Assembly (NCBI RefSeq): GCF_932526225.1
Contig: NC_064039.1
Span: 8,199,001 to 8,263,000, forward strand
Direction of reading: 5' to 3'
DNA length: 64,000 bases
Source: Nematostella vectensis
Taxonomy: Eukaryota > Cnidaria > Anthozoa > Actiniaria > Edwardsiidae
Made by a program: the position numbers and the translations under genes. Position 1 is the stretch's first letter, and each line of letters begins with the position of its first letter. Positions 43,832 to 55,800 of this stretch are shown here, piece by piece. The notes below the pieces were generated by a model. That model worked only from the letters and a program-made list of their open reading frames with translations. It was not told where the DNA came from and ran no database searches.

Positions 43832-46259
43832 TATTAGACAACCTCAGTTGGCATATGCTTGTCATGTTATAGATACATAGGTGACAAGTTTATTGAGAGA
43901 AAACATTAAATATCAAAATATAATATGCACACTGGGTTTCAACAAAAGTTTAAATAGATAGCTATGAAAAAAAAACAGTCCTAAATAGATTCTAGAATCA
44001 AGCTGCTGATGGAACTGTGGTCACGTGACAAGTTTTTTTAGTTAGCAGGTTAATGCATCGATTGATAAAATTCTTATTATCAAACGTGACAGAATATTTG
44101 TCTGTCATACAATTTGGTGTTAACTAGACATTTCAATCATTAAAAAGCCCTCTGACGGGTTATCCCCACGCAACGTATTTTAGTGACCTGACTGATCATT
44201 TTTGCAGCCGCAACATTGCATTTGAGTTTTTCTTTGATGCCTTTCCCCAGACTGACACGCCATAGTCCATAATGGGTTGAATTAACGCATTATAGAAACA
44301 TATACTTGCTGAGGGGGACAATAACTTTTTGCATCTCTTAAGGAGTACTGGCCGCATGTACTAAGTCTTTTCTTGTAATTATGGTCGCCAATATGCGAAA
44401 ACATGCTTGTTTAGAATGTATGCACAGCGTTTTTAATCGACAGGACATTAATCACCATAATTTGAGGGTGCACCGTATAAAGTGACCGAAATTAATCTAG
44501 CCAAATGGAAGACAACAACAGGAAGCTTCAAGCGTCACTGTACTACCATAGCTTCCCTTTTAAATCGTTTTTTTTTTTTCTTTACAAGTCTGTTCTGAGC
44601 ACAGTTTCTCTCGTTTATTCTATATTTTCTCACTCTTGCACGAACTGTTCACATGGAAACCTAGGAGGGCTGGAAGTATTAAAAACAAGTGATAAAAAAA
44701 CTAAACAATGCGCATTTATGCATGAATTTGGGGTGACAAGCCTCGCAGTCTTAAAGTTTGGTTGAGTCTGCTGTAAGTGCGTCCTCGTGAAGAAAACAGT
44801 AAAAGTAAGTTGGTATACCTTGCATTCTGTTGCTTCTCTAGTAGAAGAAACCCTCTATATTAATGCTATAATCAGTCTTTTATCTAGTAGATGAAATTCC
44901 GGGCAGGCATTCAAAGGGGCCTTTGTCATTTTAATGAATCTTTTAAGAGAATGTAGAAATGACCACCTTCATCTTTGAGTTAAGTAGATAATAATTACTA
45001 GAGGATTTGTTATCAAGTTTAGTGTATTTTCACGTATAATTGGTTATATATTTCACGTATAATTGGTTATACCTATACTTGGGTAGACTCAAAGCATCTT
45101 GCGTGAGGTAGTCTTGGGGAAATTACAGAAAATGTGCTTCTTTTGTGATAAATTTTCTCGTCTGATGGTTAGACTACACCTAAAATCCAGGCAGGGATTG
45201 TAAAATTATTTTCCAACCATGTCCTACTATTATTTTATGTTTTTTTTTGTTAGAAAAGCAAGTACAAACACAAACGTACGAGAAATCTCATAATTATTGC
45301 GTGAGATGCCATGATTTGCGCTTGCCCTTGCGATTACCCCTGCATCGCCTGGTTTCTATATTCATTTTTTTTAGTCCACAATTACCAAGGTACTTTTTTT
45401 TTCTTACATGGAAGTCGAAAATTTTAAAAAGATTCATAAAGTAATATATATAAAGTATTTATGATAACAACTGGCATTTATTGGCGATAAATGATAGCGT
45501 CGGTAGTTGTAAACGTATAAAAATAGGTTCAAAGGACCGCGGTGTTATCAATATCGGGCCACCAATTTGTCATTTTATCTACTGACCCATAAACTTTCGT
45601 TTTCTCTTCCCTAAAATCTTTTTGCGTGAGGTAGGAATAGGAAGCCAAGGAACCTGCTGCTACCTCTGTGGTATTTAATGTCATCTCATATGACAGCATC
45701 TGACTAGATAGTCTTGTATTTCCACATGTCAGGGTACGCCAAAAATGACACTGTCGACCACAATCCTTGTTTTTTTTTATTATAACAAATAGTAAAGGGA
45801 TACCTAATTAAGAGTCTATATATACTTGGAAACGTAGAAGCTCGGTTTATCGGTTGAAACAAGTGCCGCTAATACAAAAACTTATTTCAATCACTCAAGT
45901 TCGAATGACAGTTTTGGTTATATGCAAAGTAGAGGGGGTCGTGTGACGTTGGGTGTTTCCGAAGACGTGGATTGCTTGGCACAATATTAAATTCAGTGAT
46001 AATAGATTGAGTACTCTAATACTCGATCCTGTCTTGCTCTAAATACGTAGACTGCAGTGTACAATGATAAATTAAGTACCCTATGTCACCTCGCTCTCCA
46101 TTTCTCTCGACAAGGTAATACAGTGACAAACATACAAAAGAGAACAGAGGGCAGATGCTTATAAGATTTATATTTGTGTGACTTGTGTTTTTTTGGAACC
46201 TTTAAAGTAATTGTCGCGGGTGAAAATTGAGCTTCAACGTGAAAAAAAAAGATAAGACA
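43832..46259. other. Intergenic, upstream of ferlin B
   Basis: 2.4 kb, AT-rich. I looked for a C2A exon pair like those of ferlin A (an ATG followed by a C2 strand and SDPY) and found none. A tandem CACGTATAATTGGTTATA duplication occurs near 45030-45070. Open frames at 44505-44765 and 45247-45444 have no family resemblance. The ferlin B promoter should lie here. Confidence 0.5.
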
Positions 46260-46869
46260 ATGGATTCAGAAGCCGAACCTCTTGTACCTAAAGCTCCACC
46301 GGAACAACCTCCGCCAGCACCGAAAGAACCAAAACCTCCGAAACCCGACACTTCTGCAGACACAGCGCAGGGTAATTCAAAACCGACCACCGGAGGTAGC
46401 GATGGCAAAGAGAAAGAGAAAGAGAAAGAGAAAAAAACGATGTTTTCAGGGATCAAGAAAACGGTGGCCCCTAAAGAAGTGCAGAAGGAAGAAAGGTAGG
46501 CTTTAGTCTTATCTACATAGATAGGAAAAGCTGATCTCGCTTACGAAATCTAAACCTCAAACAGCTTCGTAGCGAGGATTTTAAACAGGAGGGGCCAAAA
46601 AGGGAATTTCAAGGCATTTTTCGTTGTATTTTACATAATGTCTCATACATTTATAGTATTTTTGGCTGCTAAAAGGGGGGCCCTAGGCCACCCTCTGGCT
46701 ACGCCCCTGTCAAAGCGTAAAAAAAGAGAAAGATAAACATTTCTAGTAATCTTTTCCCTCCAGAGTTCCAAACAAGGAAGAGACGAGCGAGGAAAACCAC
46801 TCTCACGCCAAGATCACGGCGTCACCAGACAGACACAAGTTCCCAAGTAACAAACCTGTAGACTTCCAG
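46260..46869 (+). CDS. Ferlin B exons 1-2: Pro/Lys-rich N-terminus replacing C2A
   Basis: Exons 46260-46495 and 46764-46869 (residues 1-114). The leader has [19 protein letters not shown], a Gly/Ser stretch, [10 protein letters not shown] and [19 protein letters not shown]. Exon 2 ends [12 protein letters not shown], matching KLSNKPQDFQ of ferlin A exon 6, so the leader stands in the place of C2A plus linker. It is probably disordered. I do not recognise a binding motif. Confidence 0.85.
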
Positions 46870-49800
46870 GTAAGGTCTTACACGCCAAGCTCACGAGGTC
46901 AACAGACAGGCAAAGGTTCCATAGAAACCAACCTGTAGACTTCCAGGTAAGGTCTTACACGCCAAGCTCACGAGGTCAATAGACAGGCAAAGGTTCCATA
47001 GAAACCAGCCTGTAGACTTCCAGGTAATGTCTTACACGCCAAGCTCACGAGGTCAACAGACAGGCAAAGGTTCCATAGAAACCAACCTGTAGACTTCCAG
47101 GTAAGGTCTTACACGCCAAGCTCACAGAGGGTCAACAGACAGACACACGATCCCAAGTAACAAACCTGTAGACTTCCAGGTAAGTACAGCTTCGTCTTAG
47201 GAGTTTGAAGTCCTCTTTTTCGGCCTCTAAACGGTGTTATCAATTGGAAAATATCAAGCGAATAGAACCCAGAAACAGTCTATGTCTATTACCACAGCAT
47301 TCAAGCTCGCCCCATTCTCCCATAAACCATTGAGACGAAGGACAACAAATGTATCATATGTTTGCTAATGTGGGCAGGTCCGAGTCCGAGTCATCCAGGG
47401 CAGACAGATAGCGGGAGCCAATATCAGCCCTGTTGTCAAGGTAACCGTTGGTAACCAGGCCAGGCAGACCAAGGTCAAGAAGTCTACGAACAGACCGTAC
47501 TTTGACGAGGTAGGAACTAAGCCTTGTAGTGCTAATGTGCTGATGGATATGAATTTGACTTTTTGACATCATGGACATGCTGGTTATTGTAAAGATGGCG
47601 GTGAAGGGGCTGAGTGGTAAACTAATACGGTTGATGATGATTATCATGATCATGATAAAAATGAAGTAAATGGCGCTATTTTCCATAAAGTTTTAACAAG
47701 CGTTTTAAAAGCGTGCCCCCGGACCCTTCTTTATATTAATTATATTAAGTCTCAAATTTTGCGTCTAATTTTTGTTTTTTGATCCAAGCTCTTTAGCCCT
47801 TTGATGATGGTGCTTATTTATATTGTTATGTGGTAGTGGAGAGTACTAAAATATCTTTTATTACATGTAATATTGGCGTTGAAACTCCAACACAGATGTT
47901 CTTCTTCAACTATCAAGAAATCGCCTCAACATTCTTCGACAATCTTATATCATTTGAGGTAAATTGCCAAATTTGTTCAAGGTAGGCTGTTTAGGGAAAA
48001 TGGATCAGGTTTAGCTAGCATTAGAACTGTTTAACGATTTTTAGCGTCAATAGCCAGAGCTTGTATCAGAAACACTGTTAAAGGAATAAGCCCTGAAGGT
48101 TGCTATTCCATCCCTGTTCCAGGTGTTCAACTCACAGAAGCTCAGAGCTAACGCTTTGATCGGAAGTTTTGAGGTTGGTAGTAATCTAGAGTGTTATGTT
48201 TGCGATATTACTTTCCTTTGAAATAGTTGTTTTATCATCATTCAAAATTTATTTTTCAGAGCGACGTCGGCTTCTTTTTTGACCAACAAGGTTAGTTACA
48301 AACGTCTTAAATTTACACATACTTGAGGATGGTCCGAAGCCTTAAAAAAACTGTCAATGGAGAGATGCAGGCCCGTAGTCAGGATTTTGAAAACGTGGGG
48401 GGGGGATTCGTTTACCCATAAAGGTAGCTCTTCCTACCTCGTAGTGGTACTTAATATTCCTTAATTAGAGCGGCCCTTTCAGTCGAGTGGCGGGTTCTTC
48501 CCACCCCATAAACCCTCACTGGCTACTGGCTACTGGCTTGGGATGAATGAACACGCATGGGCAGGCTGGAAAGGGTGACACACTGGTTGTTTTGGAGGGG
48601 TGACACGCGGAGAGGCTTGGGGCGGTGACACGCGGGGAGGGTGGCACACGGGTAGCTTTGGAGGGGTGACACGCGGGTAGGCTAAGAGGGGGGTGACACG
48701 CGGGTAGGCTAAGAGGGGGGTGACACGCGTGAAGGGTGATACACGGGTAGACTTGGAGGGGTGACACGCGGGAAGGATGACACGAGGGTAGGTTTGGAGG
48801 GGTGACACGCGGAAAGGGTGACACGAGGGTAGGTTTGGAGGGGTGACACGCGGGAAGGGTGACACGCGGGTAGGCTTTTAGGAGTTACACGTGGGTAGGC
48901 TTGGAGGGGTGACACACGGGTAGGGTGACACGCGGGTAGGCTTGGAGGGGTTACACGCTGGAAGGGTGACACACGGGAAGGCTTGGAAGGGTGATACGCG
49001 GGAAGGGTGACACGCGGGTAGGCTTGGAGGGGTTACACACGGGTAGGGTGACACGCGGGTAGGCTTGGAGGGGTTACACGCTGGAAGGGTGACACACGGG
49101 TAGGCTTGGAGGGGTGACACGCGGGAAGGGTGACACACGGGAAGGCTTGGAAGGGTGATCCGTGGGAAGGGTGACACACGGGTAGGCTTGGATGAGTTAC
49201 ACGCGGGAAGGGTGACGCACTGGTAGGCTTGGAGGGGTGACACGCGAGAAGGGTGACACACGGGTAGGCTTGGGGGGGTTGACACGCGGGAAGGGTGACA
49301 CGCGGGTAGGCGTCGAGGGATATCACGTGAAAAGGGTGACACGCGGGAAGGCTTGGAGGTGCTACACTCGAGAAGGGTGACACGCGGGTAGGCTTTGGGG
49401 GGTGACACGCGGGGAGGGTGACACGCGGGTAGGCTTGGAGGGGGGACACGCGAGAAGGGTGACACGCGGGTAGGCTTGGAGGGGCTACACACGGGGGGGT
49501 GACAAACGGGTAAGCTTGGAGGGGTGACACGCCGGAAGGGTGACACACGGGTAGGCTTGGAGGGGCTACACGCGGGAAGGGTGACACGCTGGTAGGCTTA
49601 GAGGGGCTACACGCGGGAAGGGTGACACGCGGGTAGGCTTGGAGGGGCTACACGCGGGAAGGGTGACACACGGGTAGGCTTGGAGGGGTGACACACGGGA
49701 AGGGTGACACGCGGGTACGCTTGAAGGGGTGACACGCGAGAAGGGTGACACACGGGTAGACTTGGGGGTGGGTTGACACGCAGGAAGGGTGACACGCGGG

Positions 49801-52800
49801 TAGGCGTCGAGGGATATCACGTGAGAAAGGTGACACACGGGTAGGCTTGGGGGGGGGGTGACACACGGGTAGGCTAAGAGGAGGGGTGACACGCGGGAAG
49901 GGTGACACACGGGTAGGCTTGGACGGGTGACACGCGTGAAGGGTAATAAACGGGTAGAATTGGAGGGTGGACACGCGGGAAGGGTGACACGCGGGTAGGC
50001 TTGGGGGGGGGGGGGGGGGTGACACGCGGGGAGGGTGACACGCGGGTAGGCTTTGAGTGGTTACACGCGGGAAGGGTGACACACGGGTAGGCTTGCAGGA
50101 GTTACACGCGGGAAGGATGACACGAGGGTAGGTTTGGAGGGGTGACACGCGGGAAGGGTGACACACGGGTAGGCTTGGAGGGGTGACACGCGGGAAAGGT
50201 GACACGCGGGTAGGCTTGGAGGGGTGACACGCGGGAAGGGTGACACGCGGGTAGGCTTGGAGGGGTGACACGCGGGAAAGGTGACACGCGGGTAGGCTTG
50301 GAGGGGTGACACACTGGTAGGCTTGGAGGGGTGACACGCGAGAAGGGTGACACACGGGTAGGCTTGGAGGGGTGACGCGCGGGAAAGGTGACACGCGGGT
50401 AGGCTGAGAAGGTCAAATCCTACTAAGGAGACTTTCTTGTTTTTTTCCAGGAAGTTTTAAAAAGAATATTGGACATCTTGAGATCTTGGCCATGTCTGCT
50501 AATGGCTGGTTTCTTTTTCAGATCACATGGTAAACAGGAAGTGGGTTCTACTCACTGACCCGGAAGACAAAATGGAGGGAGCTAAAGTAAGACACGGTTA
50601 CCATTCGAGCTGATAACAAGAATGAATTTTTCATGTTTTTGGCTTTTTTTTTTAAATAATTAAAACCACTTTGTTAAACATTCCTTATTTTCTATGTTTT
50701 AGGGTTATCTGAAAGTTACCGTGATTGTTCTGGGGCCTGGGGATGAGGCACCGGTACGATTTCGTTTAATAACTTACTACAATCCCTCTTCTTTCTATCT
50801 TCTTTATTCTCCTTTCATTGAATCTCGTGTTTTGTGAATTTAATTAACAGGTGATAATTGACAAGATTAACCACGATGACGAAGATGACTTGGAAAAGTT
50901 AGTACCTGATTTGTAATTTCCTTCCTTATCTGTTTATCCTGTATCTTTATATTTCATTAGATTAGAATCATTAAGATAGAGTAATATAGCATAAGTCTGA
51001 ATATTATAACATAACGCATATACACTAAAAAATGCGTGGACAAATTCTTCCTCAGTAATTTGCTGCAGCCAGCCGGTGTGATCATGCGCACTTCGATCTT
51101 CGCCTTGAAAGTCTATCGAGCTGAAGACATCCCCCAAAGTAAGATATCTTATCCTAGCAATAAACTGCAGTACAACCTCTACATTGCACCCAGCATAGGC
51201 TTAGAGGAAGCGCAAAATTGTGGATTATTAAAATTCACATATAATTTTTATTTGTGTTGGCTAATTTCACATATCTTTTTAGTGGACTCATCGTTTGCTG
51301 ATAGCGTGAAAAAGGTTTTCATGGGAGAGGTATGTAAGAAAGAAAAGAAAACTGCTACATAGACATGTAAAATGAGCCCCATACCTCACTTTGCAGGCCA
51401 ATAAAGAACTTGTGGACCCATACGTGCTGGTGTCGTTTGCTGGAAAACAGGTAGATTTCAAAAGTTGCATGCATATGGTATGGATGGAGTTCTTATGGTA
51501 AGGGTGGCGTGCGCATACTTTGGGTAGGGTTCTTATAGTGATGGTGGCGTGCGCATGGCTTGGGTAGGGTTCTTATGATAAGGGTGGCGTGCGCATGGTT
51601 GAGATGGAGTTCTTATGGTAAGGATGGCGTGCGCATGGTTGGGATGGAGTTCTTATGGTGAGAGTGGCGTGCGCATGGTTGGGATGGAATTCTTATGGTA
51701 AGGGTGGCGTGCGCATGGTTTGGGTAGGGTTCTTATGGTTAGGGTGGCGTGCGCATGGTTGGGATGGAATTCTTATGGTAAGGGTGGCGTGCGCATGGTT
51801 GGGGTGGAGTTCTTATGGTACGGGTGGTGTGCGCATGGTTAGGGTGGAGTTCTTATGGTAAGGGTGGCGTGCGCATGGTTGGGATGAAATTCTTATGGTA
51901 CGGGTGATGTGCGCATGGTTGGGGTGTAGCTCTTATGGTGAGGGTGGCGTGCGCATGGTTGGGATGGAATTCTTATGGTAAGGGTGGCGTGCGCATGGTT
52001 GGGGTGGAGTTCGTATGGTACGGGTGGTGTGCGCATGGTTGGGGTGGAGTTCTTATGGTAAGGGTGGCGTGCGCATGGTTGGGGTGGAGTTCTTATGGTA
52101 CGGGTGATGTGCGCATGGTTCGGGTGTAGTTCTTATGGTGAGGGTGGCGTGCGCATGGTTGGGGTGGAATTCTTATGCTAAGGATGGCGTGCGCATGGTT
52201 GGGATGGAGTTCTTATGGTACGGGTGGTGTGCGCATGATTGGGATGGAATTCTTATGCTAAGGATGGCGTGCGCATGGTTGGGATGGAGTTCTTATGGTA
52301 AGGGTGCGTGCGCATGGTTGGGGTGGAGTTCTTATGGTAAGGGTGGCGTGCGCATGGTTGGGGTGGAGTTCTTATGGTAAGAGTGGCGTGCGCATGGTTG
52401 GGATGGAGTTCTTATGGTAAGGGTGGCGTGCGCATGGTTGGGATGGAATTCTTATGGTAAGGATGGCGTGCGCATGGTTTGGGTGGAGTTCTTATGGTAA
52501 GGGTGGCGTGCGCATGGTTGGGATGGAGTTCTTATGGTAAGGGTGCGTGCGCATGGTTGGGGTGGAGTTCTTATGGTAAGGGTGGCGTGCGCATGTTTGG
52601 GGTGGAGTTCTTATGGTAAGAGTGGCGTGCGCATGGTTGGGATGGAGTTCTTATGGTAAGGGTGGCGTGCGCATGGTTGGGATGGAATTCTTATGGTAAG
52701 GATGGCGTGCGCATGGTTTGGGTGGAGTTCTTATGGTAAGGGTGGCGTGCGCATGGTTGGGATGGAGTTCTTATGGTAAGGGTGGCGTGCGCATGGTTGG

Positions 52801-55800
52801 GGTGGAATTCTTATGGTAAGGGTGGCGTGCGCATGGTTGGGGTGGAGTTCTTATGGTACGGGTGGTGTGCGCATGGTTGGGGAGGGGTTCTTATGGTAAG
52901 GGTGGCGTGCGCATGGTTGGGATGGAGTTCTTATGGTAAGGGTGGCGTGCGCATGGTTGGGATGGAATTCTTATGCTAAGGATGGCGTGCGCATGGTTGG
53001 GATGGAGTTCTTATGGTAAGGGTGGCGTGCGCATGGTTGGGATGGAATTCTTATGCTAAGGATGGCGTGCGCATGGTTGGGATGGAGTTCTTATGGTAAG
53101 GGTGGCGTGCGCATGGTTGGGGTGGAGTTCTTATGGTAAGGGTGGCGTGCGCATGGTTGGGATAAAGTTCTTATGGTAAGGGTGGCGTGGGCATGGTTGG
53201 GGTTGAGTTCTTATGGTACGGGTGGCGTGCGCATGGTTGGGGTGGAGTTCTTATGGTAAGGATGGCGTGCGCATGGTTCGGATGGAGTTCTTATTGTAAG
53301 GGTGGCGTGCGCATGGTTTGGGTGGAGTTCTTATGGTAAGAGTGGCGTTCGCATGTTTGGGATGGAGTTCTTATGGTCAGGGTGGCGTGCGCATGGTTCG
53401 GATGGAGTTCTTATTGTAAGGGTGGCGTGCGCATGGTTGGGGTGGGGTTCTTATGGTAAGAGTGGCGTGCGCATGTTTGGGGTGGGGTTCTTATGGTAAG
53501 GCTGGCGGGCGCATGGTTGGGATGGAGTTCTTATTGTAAGGGTGGCGTGCGCATGGTTGGGATGGAGTTCTTATGGTAAGGATGGCGTGCGCATGGTTGG
53601 GATGGAGTTCTTATGGTAAGGGTGGCTTGCGCATGGTTGGGGTGGGGTTCTTATGGTAAGGGTGGCGTGCGCATGGTTGGGATGGAGTTCTTATGGTAAT
53701 GGTGGCGGGCGCATGGTTGGGATGGAGTTCTTATGGTAAGGGTGGCGTGCGCATGGTTGGGATGGAGTTCTTATGGTAAGGATGGCGTGCGCATTGTTGG
53801 GATTGAGTTCTTATGGTAAGGGTGGCTTGCGCATGGTTGGGGTGGAGTTCTTATGGTAAGGGTGGCGTGCGCATGGTTGGGATGGAGTTCTTATGGTAAG
53901 GGTGGCGTGCGCATGGTTGGGATGGAGTTCTTATGGTAAGAGTGGCGTGCGCATAGTTGGGATGGAATTCTCATGGTAAGGGTGGCGTGCGCATGGTTGG
54001 GGTTGGGTTCTTATGGTAAGAGTGGCGTGTGCATGGTTTGGGTGGGGTTCTCATGGTGAAGGTGGCGTGCGCATGGTTTGAGTGGGGTTCTCATGGTGAA
54101 GGTGGCGTGCGCATGGTTTGGGTGGGGTTCTCATGGTGAAGGTGGCGTGCGCATGGTTTAGGTGGGGTTCTTATGGTGAAGGTGGCTTGCCCATGGTTGG
54201 GATGGGTTTCTCATGGTGAAGGTGGCGTGCGCATGGTTTGGGTGGGGTTCTCATGGTGAAGGTAGCGTGCGCATGGTTTGGGTGGGGTTCTCATGGTGAA
54301 GGTGGCGTGCGCATGGTTTGGGTGGGGTTCTCATGGTGAAGATGGCGTGCGCATGGTTTGGGTGGGGTTCTCATGGTGAAGGTGGCGTGCGCATGGTTTG
54401 GGTGGGGTTCTCATGGTGAAGGTGGCTTGCGCATGGTTTGGGTGGGGTTCTCATGGTGAAGGTGGCTTGCGCATGGTTTGGGTAGGGTTCTCATGGTGAA
54501 GGTGGCGTGCCCATGGTTTGGGTGGGGTTCTCATGGTGAAGGTGGCGGGCCCATGGTTTGGGTGGGGTTCTCATGGTGAAGGTGGCGTGCGCATGGTTTG
54601 GGTGGGGTTCTCATGGAGAAGGTGGCTTGCGCATGGTTTGGTTGGGGTTCTCATGGTGAAGGTGGCGTGCGCATGGTTTGGGTTGGGTTCTCATGGTGAA
54701 GGTGGCGTGCGCATGGTTTGGGTTGGGTTCTCATGGTGAAGGTGGCTTGCCCATGGTTAAAGGCTTTCCTCTATTGAAGACTGCCCTTCTACCCTGCAGA
54801 GTAGAACCCGGTGCCACGAGAAAAGTGATCATCCGGAATTTAAGGAAGAGCTATTTGTGTCTTTTCGGGTAAGAGAAAGCAAGTCGGGGTCTTTGTTACA
54901 GGAAAACACAAAATTCTGCTTTACTTTTTATACAATTTATCTGTTTAGCTCCCATCGATGTGTGAAAGACTCAAGATACAGATGTATGATTGGTATGTAA
55001 CAGAGTAATCATATTCTCATATTTTTGGGAGTCATCCCGTCCTTGCGCGCATATTGAATGCCCTGGTTTATAGGGCGAATAAGGAAGATGCTGGGGTTTT
55101 TGTTTTCAATGTCGAAACATAACATTAGGAAGGCATACTCTCTCCGTCCCCAATATCAGGGTGTACGCCCCTTATCTATACTACACCCTTCATTATGGCC
55201 TCTCATCTTTCAGGGACCGCTTTACCGCAGATGACTGTATAGGCACCGCCTACCTTCCTCTATCCGCGATATCAGGACAGACTGAGGAAGAAGGTATTCA
55301 AGTCTTTCCTTTAAGAGGGCAATTTCGGGAATAGCTTAATAATGAGGGGGGGGGGAATTTATGAATAGCTAACTTGGCTTATAATACTCAAGCTGCAACG
55401 AGTAAGATATACGGAGCAATTAAAGATAAGGATTTCTAGACAGTGTTATCTCAGCCAGAATAGGGTTATGATTCCATTATTAACGTCACGAATATAGCGA
55501 TTCCATGCCGATGTCACTTGCTTCAGTAGTTACACTACAGTCTGCAGCACACTGTACAGATTAGTGATGCCAGTTCGTGACGTTAATCACAGAATCAAAA
55601 CCAAATACAGCAGTAGGAGAAAGAGAGATCAAAGAGTGGCTTCCCCCCGAAAAATGAAAACAAATTGAATTACACTGCTTATATTTTTAGACTAGTGCTT
55701 TACATATCAGAGCCAATCCAGGGGCGGATACAAGATTTCAAAATGTGGGGTGGATGATGGCCGGATAGACGGCTTATAACTGATCCAGTGGTTCTTGATA

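Noticed and set aside
43832-46259. Search for a C2A exon belonging to ferlin B
   Set aside because: No frame with C2 first-strand and SDPY-type motif next to a donor was found.
48367-48537. Possible further CAGGCCCGTAGTCAGG MITE before the intron 6 array
   Set aside because: Only the left end is convincing; the right end (CTGGCTACTGG repeats) is degenerate and no flanking duplication was found.
48516-50416. Several long minus-strand open frames (up to about 250 codons) rich in Ser, Pro, His and Cys
   Set aside because: They are periodic readings of a minisatellite with no start context, no splice sites and no domain; the same motif appears in more than one frame.
51655-54872. Open frames with Trp/Gly-rich repeats ([16 protein letters not shown] type)
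   Set aside because: Products of the 40-bp repeat; frames shift wherever unit length changes.
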